Shown here: piece by piece, positions 1 to 11,075 of the stretch | How positions within the stretch are numbered: position 1 is the first letter of the stretch | Layout of the letters: the number at the start of each line of letters is the position of its first letter | Source of the DNA: Paractinoplanes maris | GTDB lineage: Bacteria > Actinomycetota > Actinomycetes > Mycobacteriales > Micromonosporaceae | DNA length: 64,000 bases | Direction of reading: 5' to 3' | Assembly (NCBI RefSeq): GCF_023544465.1 | Contig: NZ_JALPVL010000001.1 | Coordinates: 949,973 to 1,013,972, forward strand | Program-made: the position numbers and the translations under genes | Notes under the pieces: generated by a model | The model's database searches: none | Seen by the model: only the letters and a program-made list of their open reading frames with translations | What the model was told of the DNA's origin: nothing

Positions 1-3000
1 CCGCAGAGCGGCACCGTGAAGACCACCGTCGGCACCGTCGTCTACGAGGGTGACCTCGGCCTGACCGGCGACAACCTCAAGGTCGACAACCAGAAGATGT
101 CCGACGCGGTGAACCCCGAGGACAACTTCTTCAACAGCACGGTGAGCGAGGCCGGCAAGCTGATCACCAGCGGGAGCTCGCCGGGCAACAAGAACCTGAT
201 GGGCGTCGACATCGACCAGTTCGACGCGACCGGCAAGCTGGGCAACAGCGTGCGTGGCACCCAGCTGACGCTGACCACCGGCGGCGAGACGTTCTATCCG
301 GGCGTGGTCACTTTCACCACCGACCTGTTCGCGCCGGACCTGGTGCCGACGGTGACCGGCGCCGACGTCGACGGCGGCGACCTGCTGCCGGGCGACGTGA
401 TCGAATACCGGGTCGCGGTCAGGAACAACGGCACCGACGTCGCCCTGAACACCGTCCTCAGCAACGCGATCCCGACGCACACCACCTACGTTCCCGGCAC
501 GCTCAAGATCGAAGGCGCCGCGCGGACCGACGACTCCGGTGACGACACCGCGCAGTTCGCGGGCGGCACCGCGACCTTCGGCGTCGGCTCCACACCCAAC
601 GGCATGGCGGGCGGCTCGCTGGCCCACAACGACACCACCCACGTCACGTTCCGGGTCCGGGTCGACGTGGACACCCCGGCCGGCTTCACGATCATCAACG
701 TGGCCAACACCGCCTACACGGCCAAGTTCACCGGCATGGCCATCAACGGCACGCCGGCGAGCAACGGCCTGATCGTGCAACAGCCCCAGGCCGACCTGTC
801 GGCCGCGGTCAGCGTCTCCCCCACCGCCGTCCAGCGTGTCACGTTGCCCACGGGCATCACCTACACCGTCGTGGTGACCAACAACGGCACCGACCTGGAG
901 CCCGCCGCGCAGGCACAGCTGACGCTGCCGACCGGCATCACCACCGGGCCGCTGCCGTCGGGCTGCACGCTCGCGGGCGCGGTCGTCACCTGCTCGGCCG
1001 GCGCCCTGCTGGCCCGCAGCCAGGCCACGTTCACCATCCTGGCCTCGGCCGGCTCGAACGCGGCTGCCGGCCCGGTGGCCACGGTGAAGGTCTCGGGCAC
1101 CGGTGCCGACTCGGTGCCGGCCGACAACACCGCCTCGGCGACGCTGCGGGTCAACGCGGCGCCGCAGGCCGGGGCCGACACGGCGAGCACCACCAACGGC
1201 GTCCCGGTCCCGATCGAGGTCCGGGCCAACGACAGCGACCCCGACGACGCCCGCGGCGACCTCGCCGTCACCCTGGGCACCCCGCCGGCCCACGGCCACG
1301 CGGTGGTCGAGCCGGACGGCACCATCACCTACACGCCCGACCTGGGCTGGACCGGCACCGACTCGTTCGGGTACTTCGTGGCCGACGGCCACGGCGCCGG
1401 CGACAGCGCGACGGTCACCGTGACCACGGCCAACGCCGCCCCGGTGGCGGTGAGCGACAGCCGCTCCACGCCGTCGGGCACCCGCCTCGACATCCTGGTG
1501 CTGGACAACGACTCCGACCCCAACAACAACCCGCTCCACGTCGACTCGATCAGCCAGCCGCAGGCCGGCGCGGGCACCGCGACGCTGACCGGCGACGTCG
1601 TCTCCTACACCCCGGCCGCCGGGTTCACCGGCACCGCCGCGTTCAGTTACGTCGTCCAGGACAGCCTCGGCGCCCGCACCACCGGCCAGATCACGGTCGT
1701 GGTGGGCAACGCCAAGCCGCACGCCGCCGACGACCTGGCCACCGTGGCCTACCGCGGGAGCGTGACGATCGACGTGCTCGGCAACGACACCGACGCCAAC
1801 GGCGACACCCTTACGGTCGCGTCGGCCGGCTCGCCCGGCCACGGCACCGCGACCATCGCCGGCGGCCGGATCGTCTATCAGGCGCCGGCCGGGTTCTCCG
1901 GGGACGCCACCTTCACGTACGTCGTCACCGACGGCACCGACACGGACACCGCGACCGTCGTCGTCACCGTGGGCAACGCCGTCCCCACCGCGGCCGACCA
2001 GTCCGTGCACACGGCCGGTGACACCGCCGTCCGCATCGACGTGCTCCGCGGCTCGAACGACCCGAACGGCGACCCGCTGACGGTCGGCGGCTTCACCAGC
2101 CCGGCTCACGGCACCCTGGTCCACAACGCCGACGAGACGCTGACCTACACGCCGGACACCGGCTGGTCGGGTACCGACACGTTCGACTTCACGGTCGGTG
2201 ACGGCCGTGGCGGCACCGCCACCAAGAAGGTCACCGTGGTGGTCACCAACGGCGTACCGGTCGCCCAGCCCGACTCGGTCACCGTCCCGGCCGGCACCGC
2301 CGCGACCATCGACGTGCTGGCCAACGACCGCGACCCGAACAACGACCCGCTGACTGTCACCATCGACGTCGCGCCGGCCCACGGCACGGCCACGGTCGGG
2401 GCGAACGGCAGGGTCACGTACACCCCGGCGGCCGGCTACCTCGGCACCGACTCGTTCCACTACACGGTCGACGACGGCCGGGGCGGCACGGCCGGCGCCA
2501 CAGTGACGGCCGGGGTGGTCAACACCGCTCCGGAGGCCCGCGACGACGCGGTCACCACCGACACCGACACCGCCGTCGTGATCACGCCACTGGGCAACGA
2601 CCACGACCTGAACGGTGACGCCCTGCAGGTCACCGCGATCACCGCGCCCGGCAGCGGCTCCGCCGTACTGGCCGCGGACGGGACCGTCACCTACACCCCG
2701 CGAGCCGGATTCACCGGCACCGACACGTTCACCTACTCGATCCGGGACGTGCCCGGGCTCACCGACTCGGCGCTGGTGACGGTCACCGTACGCAACGCCA
2801 CGCCGATCGCCGTGGACGACCGGTTCACCGTACGGCCCGGTCTGACCACGACCCTGAACGTGCTGGCCAACGACCGCGACCCGAACACCGGCCAGTCGCT
2901 GAGCATCGCCTCGCTCGGCGCGCCGGCCAAGGGCACCGTGACCCGGAACGCGGACGGCACCGTGAGCTACCGCCCGAACGCCCTCACCGGCGGCACCGAC

Positions 3001-4596
3001 ACGTTCACCTATGTGGTCACCGACGACCTGGGGGCCACCGACACCGGCACGGTGACTGTGGTCATCGACGCGGCGCCCATCGCGACAACCGACACCGCGG
3101 CGACGGCGGCCGGCACGGTGCTCAACGTCGACGTCACGGGCAACGACACCGACCCCGAGGGCGGCGCGCTGACCCTGGTCTCGGTCGCCACCCCGCAGCA
3201 CGGCACGACGTCGGTCGTCGACGGCCGGATCCGCTATCTCCCGGTCCCCGGCTTCAGCGGCACCGACAGTTTCACCTATGTGGTGCGGGACCGGGCCGGC
3301 AACACCGCCACCGGCACGGTGACCGTGACCGTGGCCAACGCCGTCCCGGTGGCCACCGACGACGCGGCCGCGGTGCTCGCGGGCAAATATGCCGACGTGG
3401 ACGTGCTGGCCAACGACACCGACGCCAACAGCGGCCAGACGCTGACGGTGGCCTCGGTGGGCACTGCGGCCCACGGCACCGCGTCCGTCGTGGCCGGCCG
3501 AATCCGCTACACGGCCCGGCCCGACTTCGCCGGCACCGACACCTTCACCTACACGGTGAGTGACGGTCATGGCGGCACGGCCCAGGCCACGGTCACGGTG
3601 ACGGTCAGCTCGGGTGCCGCGGTCGCCGTAGCCGACCAGCGGACCACGCCCTACCGGCAGCCGGTCACCGTGCCGGTGCTGGCCAACGACCTCGACCCCG
3701 ACCGCACCCTCGCGCTGCTCAGCGTCACCACGCCCGACCACGGCACCGCGACGATCGTCGGGGACAAGGTGAAGTTCACGCCGCCGGCCGACTTCACGGG
3801 CGTGGCGAAGTTCAGCTACACGGCTGTCGACGGCGACGGCAACCACGTCACCACCACGGTCACGGTCGCCGTCGGGGCGCCGCCGGTGGTGCCGGACAAG
3901 TCGCTGAGTGCCCACCCGGACAAGGCCGTGAAGATCACGCTGCCCACCACCGACGAGCACGGTGTGCCGGTCACAGTGCGGTCGATCAGCCGGCCGAAGC
4001 ACGGAACGGCCAGGCTCAACGCCGACGGCACGGTCACCTACGTGGCGGCGAAGGGCTTCAGCGGCACCGACAGCTTCACCTACGAGGTGGTCGACGCGGA
4101 CGGCAACGTCGCCCAGGGCACAATCACGATCAAGGTGGTCGGAGTGAACACGGCTCCCACTGCCCAGAACGACGCCGTCGCGGTCGATGCCGGCGACTCG
4201 GTGGTGATCGCTCCACTCAAGAACGACATGGACGCCGACGCGGACGCCCTGACAATCGTGAAGATCGGTAAGCCGCGGCACGGCACGGCGGTGCTCAACA
4301 GCGACGGCACGGTCACCTACGCACCCAGCAAGTCCTACGCGGGCGGGGTCGACTCGTTCCTCTATTCGGTCAGCGACGGCCACGGCGGCACCGCCACCGC
4401 GATCGTCACCATCACCGTGAACGAGGTCGCGGCGGGCACCGGCGACGACAAGCTCGCCAAGACCGGCCTGAACGTGATCTCGGTGGTCGTGGCGGGCGGC
4501 ATCGCCGTCCTGGTCGGCGGGTTCCTGCTGATGGCGGGCGGCGTCCCGATGCTGGGCAGCCCCGGTCGGCACCGCCCCGGACGCCACCGCGGCTGA
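1..4596 (+). CDS. Giant cell-surface protein of tandem Ig/cadherin-like repeats with C-terminal sorting signal (5' partial)
   Basis: The frame is open to the left edge, so the N-terminus lies outside the window. About 1,530 residues are visible. The first ~390 contain two DUF11-like beta-sandwich modules with the hallmark 'NNGTD'. Then follow about twelve ~90-residue repeats, each starting like NAxPVAxDD, running through ND(x)DPNGDxLTV and HGTA, and ending in GFxGTDSFTYxVxDG: tandem cadherin/VCBS-type Ig-like domains. The C-terminus has the pentapeptide LAKTG, a hydrophobic helix of ~25 residues and a tail of Arg/His/Gly. That layout fits covalent anchoring to peptidoglycan by a class E sortase (LAxTG type). 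A structural or adhesive role at the cell or spore surface is inferred. The bidirectional terminator after the stop separates it from groEL. The repeats are diverged, not recent duplications. Confidence 0.9.
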   Translation, partial: PQSGTVKTTVGTVVYEGDLGLTGDNLKVDNQKMSDAVNPEDNFFNSTVSEAGKLITSGSSPGNKNLMGVDIDQFDATGKLGNSVRGTQLTLTTGGETFYPGVVTFTTDLFAPDLVPTVTGADVDGGDLLPGDVIEYRVAVRNNGTDVALNTVLSNAIPTHTTYVPGTLKIEGAARTDDSGDDTAQFAGGTATFGVGSTPNGMAGGSLAHNDTTHVTFRVRVDVDTPAGFTIINVANTAYTAKFTGMAINGTPASNGLIVQQPQADLSAAVSVSPTAVQRVTLPTGITYTVVVTNNGTDLEPAAQAQLTLPTGITTGPLPSGCTLAGAVVTCSAGALLARSQATFTILASAGSNAAAGPVATVKVSGTGADSVPADNTASATLRVNAAPQAGADTASTTNGVPVPIEVRANDSDPDDARGDLAVTLGTPPAHGHAVVEPDGTITYTPDLGWTGTDSFGYFVADGHGAGDSATVTVTTANAAPVAVSDSRSTPSGTRLDILVLDNDSDPNNNPLHVDSISQPQAGAGTATLTGDVVSYTPAAGFTGTAAFSYVVQDSLGARTTGQITVVVGNAKPHAADDLATVAYRGSVTIDVLGNDTDANGDTLTVASAGSPGHGTATIAGGRIVYQAPAGFSGDATFTYVVTDGTDTDTATVVVTVGNAVPTAADQSVHTAGDTAVRIDVLRGSNDPNGDPLTVGGFTSPAHGTLVHNADETLTYTPDTGWSGTDTFDFTVGDGRGGTATKKVTVVVTNGVPVAQPDSVTVPAGTAATIDVLANDRDPNNDPLTVTIDVAPAHGTATVGANGRVTYTPAAGYLGTDSFHYTVDDGRGGTAGATVTAGVVNTAPEARDDAVTTDTDTAVVITPLGNDHDLNGDALQVTAITAPGSGSAVLAADGTVTYTPRAGFTGTDTFTYSIRDVPGLTDSALVTVTVRNATPIAVDDRFTVRPGLTTTLNVLANDRDPNTGQSLSIASLGAPAKGTVTRNADGTVSYRPNALTGGTDTFTYVVTDDLGATDTGTVTVVIDAAPIATTDTAATAAGTVLNVDVTGNDTDPEGGALTLVSVATPQHGTTSVVDGRIRYLPVPGFSGTDSFTYVVRDRAGNTATGTVTVTVANAVPVATDDAAAVLAGKYADVDVLANDTDANSGQTLTVASVGTAAHGTASVVAGRIRYTARPDFAGTDTFTYTVSDGHGGTAQATVTVTVSSGAAVAVADQRTTPYRQPVTVPVLANDLDPDRTLALLSVTTPDHGTATIVGDKVKFTPPADFTGVAKFSYTAVDGDGNHVTTTVTVAVGAPPVVPDKSLSAHPDKAVKITLPTTDEHGVPVTVRSISRPKHGTARLNADGTVTYVAAKGFSGTDSFTYEVVDADGNVAQGTITIKVVGVNTAPTAQNDAVAVDAGDSVVIAPLKNDMDADADALTIVKIGKPRHGTAVLNSDGTVTYAPSKSYAGGVDSFLYSVSDGHGGTATAIVTITVNEVAAGTGDDKLAKTGLNVISVVVAGGIAVLVGGFLLMAGGVPMLGSPGRHRPGRHRG

Positions 4597-4609
4597 TCCG
4601 GGCCGACGA

Positions 4610-4641
4610 AAAGGGCGGGTCGCCGAGGCGACCCGCCCTTT
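4610..4641. terminator. Bidirectional intrinsic terminator
   Basis: A 14-bp perfect stem (AAAGGGCGGGTCGC with its complement) closes a four-base loop. A-run and T-run flanks make it work in both directions. It lies between the convergent surface-protein gene and groEL. Confidence 0.85.
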
Positions 4642-4662
4642 CCTGTGAACTAGAGCATGGAC

Positions 4663-6378
<1,716 letters not shown>

Positions 6379-6492
6379 TCACCACCTGGCGATGTGACGT
6401 CCTCAGGTCGAGCCGGATAGCCCGCGACGACCGGCCCCGTGCCCCGGCGCCGATGGCGGCACCGCGACCGGAACCCCACCGTCCCGACCTGC

Positions 6493-6519
6493 TTGGCACT
6501 CAGGAGACCCGAGTGCCAA
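6493..6519 (-). promoter_or_regulatory. CIRCE operator 1 (HrcA site)
   Basis: TTGGCACTC, nine bases, then GAGTGCCAA: a perfect 9-9-9 inverted repeat that differs from the CIRCE consensus (TTAGCACTC-N9-GAGTGCTAA) by one symmetric base pair. It lies upstream of groEL. Confidence 0.92.
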
Positions 6520-6527
6520 TGACCTGT

Positions 6528-6554
6528 TTAGCACTCCCCGGGGTCGAGTGCAAG
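6528..6554 (-). promoter_or_regulatory. CIRCE operator 2 (degenerate right arm)
   Basis: The left arm TTAGCACTC is the exact consensus. After nine bases the right arm is GAGTGCAAG, matching the first six consensus positions. It sits eight bases from the first CIRCE copy in the same orientation, so HrcA may bind in tandem. Confidence 0.75.
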
Positions 6555-6577
6555 AAAACGGCCCGCGACGGGGACCC

Positions 6578-7504
6578 TCACTCCTCGGGGGCGGCCTGCT
6601 CGCCGAACAGGGATCGGCTGGTCACCGGTTTCTCGGCCCGCCGAGCCTGGGCGTACGTGACCAGGGCGGCGATCGCCCACAGCTGAACCGCCACCACGCC
6701 GGCCACGGTCGCGGCAGCCTCGCCGAGCCAGGCGTCGGCCGCCCGGGGCACCACGGTGACCCCGGCCGCCGCGGCGATCAGGCCGACCGGCCGGACGAGC
6801 GAGAGCAGGTGCACCGCCCGGCGCCGCCCATGACCGCGTTCGATCAGCACGACACAGCCCAGGACGCCGCCGAAGGTCAGCACCCCGGTCGAGACGACCC
6901 CCAGCACGAGGGCGAGCGGGACGGCCGCGGCCAGGCCGAACTGCTCCTCGGTGAGCAGCAGCGGCAGGCTGCCGGTGAGCACCGAGAAGGCGGCGAACCA
7001 CAGCCACAGCGAGCGCAGCCGCAGGGCGACCAGCGACCAGACGCGGCCCGGCCGGGGCCGGAGCCGGTCGGCCGCCCGGGGCAGCGCGATGCCGGCCACC
7101 CCGGCCAGCGCGAGCACCTGGGGCAGCGCCGACACGGCCAGATAGGCCAGCCACATCACCGGGAGCAGCAGCAGACCCAGGCCGCTGGCCAGGTCGGAGA
7201 GGGCGGGCGCGGTCACCACGGCCTCGTCGATCCGGCCGACGAAGAAGTGCATCGGCAGCGCGGCCAGCGCCATCACCGGCAGCAGGGCGAGCCCGTTGCG
7301 GGCCAGCACCGCCCCGAACCGCTGCGTCCACGCCGTCTGGCCGGGCCCGGCGACGAGCGGATCGGTCCACGACGGGGCCGGCGGCACGAACCCCCGGGAC
7401 AGCGTGAGGTCGGCCGTGCGTCCCTCGGGGTCGAAGGGATCGGCGGCGGCCACCACCGGTGCCTCGACCATGAAGATGCGCGCTTCGCCGTGGTCCACCG
7501 GCAC
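6578..7504 (-). CDS. Multi-pass membrane protein of unknown function
   Basis: 308 residues. After a ~65-residue cytosolic-looking N-terminus (MPVDHGEARIFMVEAP) there are roughly six hydrophobic segments, for example around NGLALLPVMALAALPMHFF, GLGLLLLPVMWLAYLAVSA and AAAVPLALVLGVVSTGVLTF, and a short Arg/Lys-rich C-terminus. No catalytic motif or family signature is recognised; the arrangement resembles actinobacterial YIP1/'glycerophosphoryl diester phosphodiesterase membrane domain'-like proteins, which is only a guess. It is divergent from the GNAT gene at 7597 and reads toward groEL, ending just before the CIRCE boxes. Start choice among M1 and M12 is uncertain. Confidence 0.75.
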   Translation of the reverse strand: MPVDHGEARIFMVEAPVVAAADPFDPEGRTADLTLSRGFVPPAPSWTDPLVAGPGQTAWTQRFGAVLARNGLALLPVMALAALPMHFFVGRIDEAVVTAPALSDLASGLGLLLLPVMWLAYLAVSALPQVLALAGVAGIALPRAADRLRPRPGRVWSLVALRLRSLWLWFAAFSVLTGSLPLLLTEEQFGLAAAVPLALVLGVVSTGVLTFGGVLGCVVLIERGHGRRRAVHLLSLVRPVGLIAAAAGVTVVPRAADAWLGEAAATVAGVVAVQLWAIAALVTYAQARRAEKPVTSRSLFGEQAAPEE

Positions 7505-7596
7505 ACCTTGCCTGACCAGCGGCCCTGACCGCCACCCCGTCCGATTCGCGCCAATCCGCTTGCCGGGACGACCACGATCAGGGTAGTCAGGACGGC

Positions 7597-8106
7597 ATGG
7601 GGAGCTGGACTGTGCACCGGGTGACGCCCGACGACGCGGCTCGCATGCGCGCGCTACGGCTGGAGATGCTGGCCGACAGCCCGCTGGCCTTCCTCGAGAC
7701 GCTGGCCGACGCGGCCGCGCGGCCGCACGAGGCCTACCGGCAGCGGATCGTCCAGGCCTCGGCCGGTGACAGCATCGCCAATTTTGTGGCCGACCCGGGT
7801 CACGGCGGCCGGCTGATCGGGCACGCGGGCGGCACGGTGGCGCCCGAGTTCCCGGGCGAGACGGTGATCTTCGCGGTGTATGTCACGCCGGCTCACCGCG
7901 GCGGCAAGGTGCTGGCCGAGCTGATCGAGGCGGTCAACGAGTGGACCCGGGCCGCGGGGCGCAAGCGGGCCCTGCTCGAGGTGGTCGTGGGCAACGATCG
8001 AGCCGTCCGGGCGTACGAGAAGCTGGGGTTCACCGACACCGGCGAGCGCGTGCCGCACCCGGTGATCCCGACGCTCACCGAGCTGCGGATGCGCCGGAGC
8101 CTCTGA
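7597..8106 (+). CDS. GNAT-family N-acetyltransferase
   Basis: 169 residues with a single GNAT fold. It shows '[18 protein letters not shown]' (motif A, acetyl-CoA pyrophosphate loop, in the R/Q-x-x-G-x-G/A position) and '[13 protein letters not shown]' (motif B). It probably transfers acetyl from acetyl-CoA to an amine; the substrate cannot be told. The start '[25 protein letters not shown]' is normal for this subfamily. The stop overlaps the next ATG by one base (TGATG), so the two genes are probably cotranslated. Confidence 0.9.
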   Translation: MGSWTVHRVTPDDAARMRALRLEMLADSPLAFLETLADAAARPHEAYRQRIVQASAGDSIANFVADPGHGGRLIGHAGGTVAPEFPGETVIFAVYVTPAHRGGKVLAELIEAVNEWTRAAGRKRALLEVVVGNDRAVRAYEKLGFTDTGERVPHPVIPTLTELRMRRSL

Positions 8107-8603
8107 TGGCCGCGCGACACGTCACCAGGGGCGTCCTGACCGCCCTGAACGGCACCACGGGGGCCGGGCTGCTGCTCGCCCTGGCCACCCGGGCCCGCAT
8201 CCGCCGGGGCCGCCACGGCGTGCTGATCGCCGAGGGATACCGCCTGCCCGTCCCGCCGGCGTCCTGCTTCACGGTCGGCTCGGTGATCCTGACCCGGCGC
8301 AGCGCGCAGTGGCTGCTCGACGAGCAACGGGCCGAGCTGTTCGCCCACGAGCACCGCCACGCGGGGCAGTACGCCGTGCTCGGGCCGCTGTTCTGGCCGG
8401 CCTACTGGGTCGCCTGCGGCTACTCCTACGTGACCACGGGCTCGTGGGGCGTCCGCAACTTCTTCGAGAGGAACGCCGGGCTGAGGGCCGGTGGATACCC
8501 CACCGACCTCCCGCTGCGCCCGTGGCTGAACCGGCTGCCGCTCAGAGGTCCTTCTGCCACTCGATCCAGGCGTCGACGGGACGGAAGCCCATCGCCAGAT
8601 TGA
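8106..8603 (+). CDS. Small HExxH-motif protein (putative metallopeptidase-like)
   Basis: 165 residues. The N-terminal 30 residues hold a hydrophobic stretch ([11 protein letters not shown]). At about residue 79 there is '[13 protein letters not shown]', an HExxH zinc motif followed by Gln, like the HExxHxxQ of DUF4157 and related zincin-like proteins. An aromatic segment ([19 protein letters not shown]) follows and then '[14 protein letters not shown]', where the Glu could be a third metal ligand. The C-terminal ~20 residues overlap the convergent GNAT gene by about 60 bases and are Arg-rich with odd composition. Zinc binding is an inference from the motif only. It is coupled by TGATG to the GNAT gene upstream. 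Confidence 0.75.
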   Translation: MAARHVTRGVLTALNGTTGAGLLLALATRARIRRGRHGVLIAEGYRLPVPPASCFTVGSVILTRRSAQWLLDEQRAELFAHEHRHAGQYAVLGPLFWPAYWVACGYSYVTTGSWGVRNFFERNAGLRAGGYPTDLPLRPWLNRLPLRGPSATRSRRRRDGSPSPD

Positions 8604-9519
8604 TGCTGAGCATGAAGGCGTTCTCGGTGGCGTTGAAGGTGTCGATCGCCTCGAGCTGGGGCCGGTGCTCCCGGATGTGGTCGAGGTTGTCCAGCTTGAC
8701 CAGCATGCCGAGCCGGTGGCCGCGGTGGCCGGGGGCGACCAGCGTCGTGTTCTGCCAGGCGTGGACCGGTCGGTCGAGGTCGGTGACCAACCAGGTGAAG
8801 GCGACCATCCGGCCGTCGATCAGCGCGCCGGACTGGTAGCTGCGGCGCCCGCGTTTCTGCCGGGCCAGCTCGCCCTGACGCATGCGGTCGGCGTCCACCT
8901 TCTCCGGCTCCCAGTTGAGGTCGCCGGTGGGCGCGTCGACGTTTAGCCGGGCCTCCAGACAGGCCAGGTCGTCGATGATGTCGTCCGGCGCCACACCGAC
9001 CCAGCGCCGCAGCTGGTATCCCTCGGCCCGCTTCTCGGCGTCGGCCCGCAGCCCGGCCAGCCGCGCCTCGTCGAGCGCGGTGACGTCGAGCCGGCTGCGG
9101 GTCTCGGCCAGACCCAGCTTGGCCCCCATCGCCTCGGCGAAGGCAGCACCGTCCGGATGCCGGTCGACCGTGGCCGAGAGCAGATGCTTGCGCCCGCGGG
9201 CCCGGGCGCGCTCGACGGCCAGGTCGTGCAGCGCCCGGCCCACTCCCTGCCGCCGGCGGTCCGGCCGGACGAGCAGGTCGACGTCGACATTGCTCAGATT
9301 GTCGAGCTCGGGATAGGACAGATTCAGGTAGCCGACAGGTTCACCGTCGAGGTGACCCAGGAAGTGCTCCGTCGTCACGTCCGGTGGCGGATTGTCGAAG
9401 AACGCCAGAAAGTTCTTCTCCGACTGGAACGGAATGTCGGGACAGTCGTGGACCGCGGCGGCGCGGGCGATCCCATAGGCGATCTCGGGTGTGGTCAAAG
9501 AACCCGTAGAAATGCGCAT
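8542..9519 (-). CDS. Tandem-GNAT acetyltransferase
   Basis: About 325 residues with two GNAT domains. Domain 1 has '[22 protein letters not shown]' (a complete RxxGxG/A acetyl-CoA loop). Domain 2 has '[21 protein letters not shown]' and '[16 protein letters not shown]'. The double-domain build recalls mycothiol synthase MshD, but the sequence looks like the broader actinobacterial double-GNAT group; the substrate is unknown. I prefer ATG 9519 because AGGGTGA lies five bases upstream; the GTG at 9528 is less well placed. The start region is inside a 13-bp inverted repeat (9517-9548). Tail-to-tail overlap with the HExxH gene. Confidence 0.88.
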   Translation of the reverse strand: MRISTGSLTTPEIAYGIARAAAVHDCPDIPFQSEKNFLAFFDNPPPDVTTEHFLGHLDGEPVGYLNLSYPELDNLSNVDVDLLVRPDRRRQGVGRALHDLAVERARARGRKHLLSATVDRHPDGAAFAEAMGAKLGLAETRSRLDVTALDEARLAGLRADAEKRAEGYQLRRWVGVAPDDIIDDLACLEARLNVDAPTGDLNWEPEKVDADRMRQGELARQKRGRRSYQSGALIDGRMVAFTWLVTDLDRPVHAWQNTTLVAPGHRGHRLGMLVKLDNLDHIREHRPQLEAIDTFNATENAFMLSINLAMGFRPVDAWIEWQKDL

Positions 9520-9548
9520 GGCCGTCACCCTGCTCGGTGACGGCCATG
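9517..9548 (-). promoter_or_regulatory. Perfect 13-bp hairpin covering SD and start of the tandem GNAT
   Basis: CATGGCCGTCACC, a six-base loop, then its exact complement. In the mRNA the 3' arm contains the putative SD (AGGGTGA) and the ATG at 9519, while the 5' arm contains another ATG in a different frame that could open a short leader ORF. It could mask translation initiation. Confidence 0.6.
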
Positions 9549-9775
9549 AACGCGAGCGAATTTAATCGCCGGAAGTTGGTCGGGAGGACGGACACACAGC
9601 GCCTCCGGCACTGGGTCGTTGGGCACCCTCGGAGATTGTCGCCAAGCTCGAAGGTGAGGGGCCGCGTACGGCATCACGCCCTCCCGCAGAGAGCATCCTG
9701 CCGATCCTGAGATCCCGGCGCAAGTCCTCTCGCGATGGAATTCTCACTTCCTGGCGGAACGCCGATCACCCAGCG

Positions 9776-11059
9776 TCACCCGAGCAGGCCCGCCTCGCGC
9801 GCGCCCTTCAGCGAGGGCTTGATCCGATGGGTCGGCCCGACCTGGTCGGCCACCGCGTCCAGAGTCTTGAGTCCCTCGCCGGTGTTGTAGACGACGGTCT
9901 CCTTCTCCGGGTCGAGCTTGCCGCTCTCGACCAGCTTCTTGAGCACCGCGACGGTGGTGCCGCCGGCCGTCTCGGCGAAGACGCCGGTGGTCTCGGCGAG
10001 CAGCCGGATGCCGGCCCGGATCTCCTCGTCGTCGGCGTAGTCCATCCAGCCGCCGGTGCGCCGGACGGCCTCGATCGCATACGCCCCGGCGGCCGGGTCG
10101 CCGATGTTCAGCGACTTCGCGATGCCGGTCGGCTTGACCGGGGTGATCTCGTCGGTGCCCGCGTGCAGGGCGGTCGCGATGGGGTTGCAGCCGGCCGACT
10201 GCGCGCCGAACACCCTCCAGCCGCCCTCGGGGGCCTCGACCAGACCGGCCTCGACCAGTTCCGAGAACGCCTTGTCGACCTTGGTCAGCAGCTCGCCGGA
10301 CGCCATCGGGATGACCACCTGGGCCGGGATGCGCCAGCCCAGCTGCTCGGCCACCTCGTAGCCCAGGGTCTTGGAGCCCTCGGCGTAGAAGGGCCGCACG
10401 TTCACGTTGACGAACGCGGTGTCCTCGAACTCGTCGGTCTCGACCAGCTCGCCGCAGAGCCGGTTCACGTCGTCGTAGGAGCCCTCGATGGCGACCAGGT
10501 CGCCGCCGTACACGGCGGTCGTGATGATCTTGCCCTGCTCGAGGTCGTCCGGGATGAAGACGATGCTGGGGACGCCGGCCCGGGCCGCGTGGGCGGCCAC
10601 CGAGTTGGCCAGGTTGCCGGTGGAGGCGCAGGCGAACCGGGTGAAGCCGAGACCGCGGGCGGCGGTGAGGGCGACCGAGACCACCCGGTCCTTGAACGAG
10701 TGGGTCGGGTTGGCCGAGTCGTCCTTGACCCACAGCGGCGCGCGCAGTCCGATCGCCGCGGCCAGGGCCGGGGCGCTGACCAGCGGGGTCAGGCCGGGGT
10801 CGAGGGTGACCCGGGTGGCCGGGTCCTGGCCGGCCGGGAGCAGACCGGCGTAGCGCCAGATGTTCTGCGGGCCGGCCTCGATCTGCTCACGGGTGACCCG
10901 CGCGAGGGCGGCCTGGTCGTAGGCCACCTCGAGCGGGCCGAAACACTCGTAACAGGCGTGCTGGGCGATCAGCGGGTATTGCGCACCGCAGGCGCGACAG
11001 ACCAGCCCGGTGGCGGGCGAGTCGGAGACAGCAGCGGGTGCACTGACGGCAGACGTCAT
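9776..11059 (-). CDS. thrC: Threonine synthase
   Basis: PLP enzyme converting O-phospho-L-homoserine to threonine. 427 residues. It has an N-terminal zinc-ribbon-like segment (CRACGAQYP...CYECFGPL) and then the fold-type II core with the PLP lysine in 'NPTHSFKDRVVSVAL', followed by 'FACASTGNLANSVAAHAAR', 'GDLVAIEGSYDD' and 'YNTGEGLKTLDAV'. I choose ATG 11059: GGGAAGG lies just upstream, and the seven extra codons from 11080 fall inside the riboswitch P1 helix. The leader carries a SAM-I aptamer (11076-11207), linking threonine synthesis to S-adenosylmethionine. No hom or thrB is adjacent. About 220 bases between this gene and the GNAT leader hold no recognisable feature. Confidence 0.96.
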   Translation of the reverse strand: MTSAVSAPAAVSDSPATGLVCRACGAQYPLIAQHACYECFGPLEVAYDQAALARVTREQIEAGPQNIWRYAGLLPAGQDPATRVTLDPGLTPLVSAPALAAAIGLRAPLWVKDDSANPTHSFKDRVVSVALTAARGLGFTRFACASTGNLANSVAAHAARAGVPSIVFIPDDLEQGKIITTAVYGGDLVAIEGSYDDVNRLCGELVETDEFEDTAFVNVNVRPFYAEGSKTLGYEVAEQLGWRIPAQVVIPMASGELLTKVDKAFSELVEAGLVEAPEGGWRVFGAQSAGCNPIATALHAGTDEITPVKPTGIAKSLNIGDPAAGAYAIEAVRRTGGWMDYADDEEIRAGIRLLAETTGVFAETAGGTTVAVLKKLVESGKLDPEKETVVYNTGEGLKTLDAVADQVGPTHRIKPSLKGAREAGLLG

Positions 11060-11075
11060 TCTAGAGGCCTTCCCT

